Shown here: in pieces, positions 62,660 through 64,000 of the stretch
How the letters are laid out: each line of letters opens with the position of its first letter
Position numbering within the stretch: the first letter of the stretch is position 1
Assembly (NCBI RefSeq): GCF_009295825.1
Contig: NZ_WHKF01000003.1
Span: forward strand, 434,001 to 498,000
Source of the DNA: Marinifilum sp. N1E240
GTDB lineage: Bacteria; Bacteroidota; Bacteroidia; Bacteroidales; Marinifilaceae
Direction: 5' to 3'
Length of the DNA: 64,000 nt
Program-made: the position numbers and the translations under genes
The notes under the pieces: model-generated
Seen by the model: the letters and a program-made list of their open reading frames with translations, nothing else
Database searches by the model: none
What the model was told of the DNA's origin: nothing

Positions 62660-63187
62660 ATGAGCAAGGAGAATAGGTATATTATAACAGGCGGCCCCGG
62701 GTCCGGAAAATCAAGCCTTCTTAATAAGTTAATATTAGAAGGCTATAATGGTTTTGAAGAAATTTCACGAGTTATAATCAGAGAACAACATGAAATAAAT
62801 GGTGACAAATTACCATGGAAAAACCTTAAAGATTTTGCTGAAATCTGTTTTGAAAGAATGAGCTTTCAGTTAAATGAATGCAATTCATCTACACCATGTT
62901 TTTATGATCGGGGTTTACCCGATATCATTGCCTACATGCGAAGAGGAGGTTTGCATGTTCCTGAAAAATTCTTTTCGAAATGCAAAGAGTACAATACAAT
63001 TGTATTTATTGCTCCTCCCTGGAAAGATATTTATATCAATGATAATGAAAGACCTGAATCATTCAAGGATTCGATGGAAATTTATCAATTCCTAAAAGAG
63101 ACTTATACCAAACTTGAATTTGAGCTTATTGAACTACCCTTTGTCTCAATATCTGAAAGAGTAAAATTTATTCAATCTTATATTTAG
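62660..63187 (+). CDS. Small AAA_28-type ATPase, unknown role, in the cobalamin group
   Basis: A 175-residue P-loop NTPase from ATG 62660 (a TTG one codon earlier is possible). Walker A is ITGGPGSGKSSLLNKL (about residues 8-23), and FYDRGLPDIIAYMRRGG (about 76-92) resembles the lid/DRxxPD motif of AAA_28 (NadR-kinase-like) proteins. The end of the gene overlaps the end of cbiZ on the other strand by 4 nt. Its position after cobQ suggests a nucleoside- or corrinoid-related kinase activity, but no substrate residues are identifiable. It is too short and lacks the GTP-specific features of CobU. Confidence 0.72.
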   Translation: MSKENRYIITGGPGSGKSSLLNKLILEGYNGFEEISRVIIREQHEINGDKLPWKNLKDFAEICFERMSFQLNECNSSTPCFYDRGLPDIIAYMRRGGLHVPEKFFSKCKEYNTIVFIAPPWKDIYINDNERPESFKDSMEIYQFLKETYTKLEFELIELPFVSISERVKFIQSYI

Positions 63188-63846
63188 GCGTTTAAAGATT
63201 GAGAAATTGCCTGAATGACAGATTGAGCCAACATCTCACCAAAAAGAACATGTTTCCCGCAATAATTTACTTTTGGACCATTTCCGCATGCAATAGCTGT
63301 AGAATCGGTTCCTGTACCTGTAGCCATTCCTTCACTAGCTCGGCTTTTAACATTCAAATTTTGCATACAAGCCGCTTTAGCCTCGGCTACCATCATCACA
63401 CTTTCCACCATTGCGGCATCTGTCAATTCCGCATTTGTTAAAATTAATATGTTTATAGTACCTACTTTTTCACACTCCTCATTCATGAACTGATAATCAG
63501 CAACATCTCCTGCTCTTCTGGCATTCGATACACCTGCCGTAACCAAAGCTTCAATCCAGACACCTTGCTTTTCAAGCTTAACACGACGAAACGATTTCAT
63601 GTCGGCTGCAGTCATCATTCCTACTGTATTTCCAGTCCATTTTAACCTTTCAGCCATATTAGCCAAAGTTATTTCTGGACTTTCAAAATCGGTTCTTTCT
63701 CCTAAAAAGTTAGCATCAACCTTAGTATTAAAGAAATGATCTGCCAGCCGAATACCACCGTTAAGAATTGCGGAACTCAAGATTTTTGTTGGCTGTTCAA
63801 ATTCTACATGAAAATAATCATCAACATGCGCTAGCTTATACTCCAT
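63184..63846 (-). CDS. cbiZ: Adenosylcobinamide amidohydrolase (corrinoid salvage)
   Basis: A 220-residue CbiZ-family protein with GIRLADHFFN, TAADMKSFRRV, LVTAGVSNARRAGD and the C-terminal GTGTDSTAIACGNGP, all characteristic. CbiZ cleaves the aminopropanol side chain from adenosylcobinamide or pseudocobalamin to give adenosylcobyric acid, so that a new lower ligand can be attached. Its product equals that of CobQ on the opposite strand, a functional link. Its ATG is 2 nt after the stop of the upstream gene, so the two are cotranscribed. The stop codon overlaps that of the convergent ATPase. Confidence 0.92.
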   Translation of the reverse strand: MEYKLAHVDDYFHVEFEQPTKILSSAILNGGIRLADHFFNTKVDANFLGERTDFESPEITLANMAERLKWTGNTVGMMTAADMKSFRRVKLEKQGVWIEALVTAGVSNARRAGDVADYQFMNEECEKVGTINILILTNAELTDAAMVESVMMVAEAKAACMQNLNVKSRASEGMATGTGTDSTAIACGNGPKVNYCGKHVLFGEMLAQSVIQAISQSLNA

Positions 63847-63848
63847 TA

Positions 63849-64000
63849 TTAATCCTCTTTTAAATTTTGACTAAAAGCAAAGCTTACTGCTTGTTCATAT
63901 TTTTTTAATCCAGATGCTTTTTTTATTGCCTTATACACTTTTCTCTCTGTTTCGAAATGACACGAGAAATACTCCCAAAATGGCTTCACCTTCTGCAAAA
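63849..64000 (-). CDS. C-terminal end of an unrecognised protein upstream of cbiZ (5' truncated)
   Basis: The last 50 or so codons of a minus-strand gene run off the right edge, ending at TAA (63849-63851). The fragment includes KPFWEYFSCHFETERKVYKA and ends QNLKED. I do not recognise it. As it lies 2 nt upstream of cbiZ it belongs to the same operon and is probably another corrinoid gene. Confidence 0.6.
   Translation of the reverse strand, partial: LQKVKPFWEYFSCHFETERKVYKAIKKASGLKKYEQAVSFAFSQNLKED

Noticed and set aside
1-64000. tRNA, rRNA, IS elements, prophage, toxin-antitoxin or defence islands
   Set aside because: I looked for cloverleaf-like sequences, transposase genes, phage genes and restriction or CRISPR genes and saw none; this is by eye, so a covariance-model search could still find a small RNA.

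Overview
The window looks like the chromosome of a low-GC marine member of the Bacteroidota, most like the Marinilabiliales/Marinifilaceae group (this placement is an inference from gene content, not a measured phylogeny). Supporting signs are a giant cell-surface protein with a type IX secretion (T9SS) type B C-terminal sorting domain beside a PorP/SprF gene, DUF3127 and DUF6249 proteins, a 5'-nucleotidase split into two genes, and promoter-like sites of the Bacteroidota form TTG-N19/20-TAnnTTTG. I see no rRNA, tRNA, insertion sequence, prophage or CRISPR array.

Layout. 1-2.3 kb: end of a probable flavin reductase, rlmN, and a LacI-type regulator. 2.5-7.4 kb: pirin, aldehyde dehydrogenase and an acetolactate-synthase-like TPP enzyme on the minus strand, with a divergent LexA-like XRE/S24 regulator; two promoters share a 57-nt operator-like block. 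7.6-13 kb: EamA exporter, small membrane protein, CDF metal transporter, two-gene 5'-nucleotidase, dinB. 13.3-18 kb: MATE pump overlapping an mnmD-like gene, two FKBP isomerases, cyclophilin, DUF3127 protein. 18-20 kb: ECF sigma factor, putative membrane anti-sigma protein and DUF6249 protein. 20-26.5 kb: M64 peptidase, MscS channel, SemiSWEET-like protein, chalcone-isomerase-like protein, KAS III-like synthase, a candidate small RNA, and a membrane-anchored reductive-dehalogenase-like Fe-S protein. 26.5-35 kb: a 22-bp palindromic repeat array, rlmB, DUF418 protein, ABC-F protein, stand-alone AAA+ ATPase, STAS-like protein, glycoside-hydrolase-like lipoprotein, rlmD. 35-45 kb: hybrid sensor kinase, lipoprotein, NimA-like protein, a MATE pump with an unusual leader carrying two short ORFs, S9 peptidase, a 41-bp palindromic repeat array, yaaA, and an unknown protein. 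45-58.5 kb: porP/sprF and a 4101-residue Ig-repeat adhesin. 58.9-64 kb: Xaa-Pro aminopeptidase, Lrp/AsnC regulator, and a cobalamin group (cobQ, small ATPase, cbiZ, one truncated gene).

How parts fit. The TPP enzyme and ALDH are a likely two-step 2-oxoacid module, with pirin as co-regulated partner and the S24 regulator as candidate controller. The adhesin and PorP/SprF protein form a T9SS substrate-partner pair. CobQ and CbiZ both yield cobyric acid, and the reductive-dehalogenase-like protein belongs to a family that usually needs cobalamin.

The least explained signals are the shared operator of the TPP-enzyme/pirin group, the two palindromic arrays (26.5 and 43.1 kb), a dispersed 27-nt palindrome (7.4 and 28.9 kb), the MATE leader, the candidate sRNA, and a three-fold four-module super-repeat inside the adhesin.
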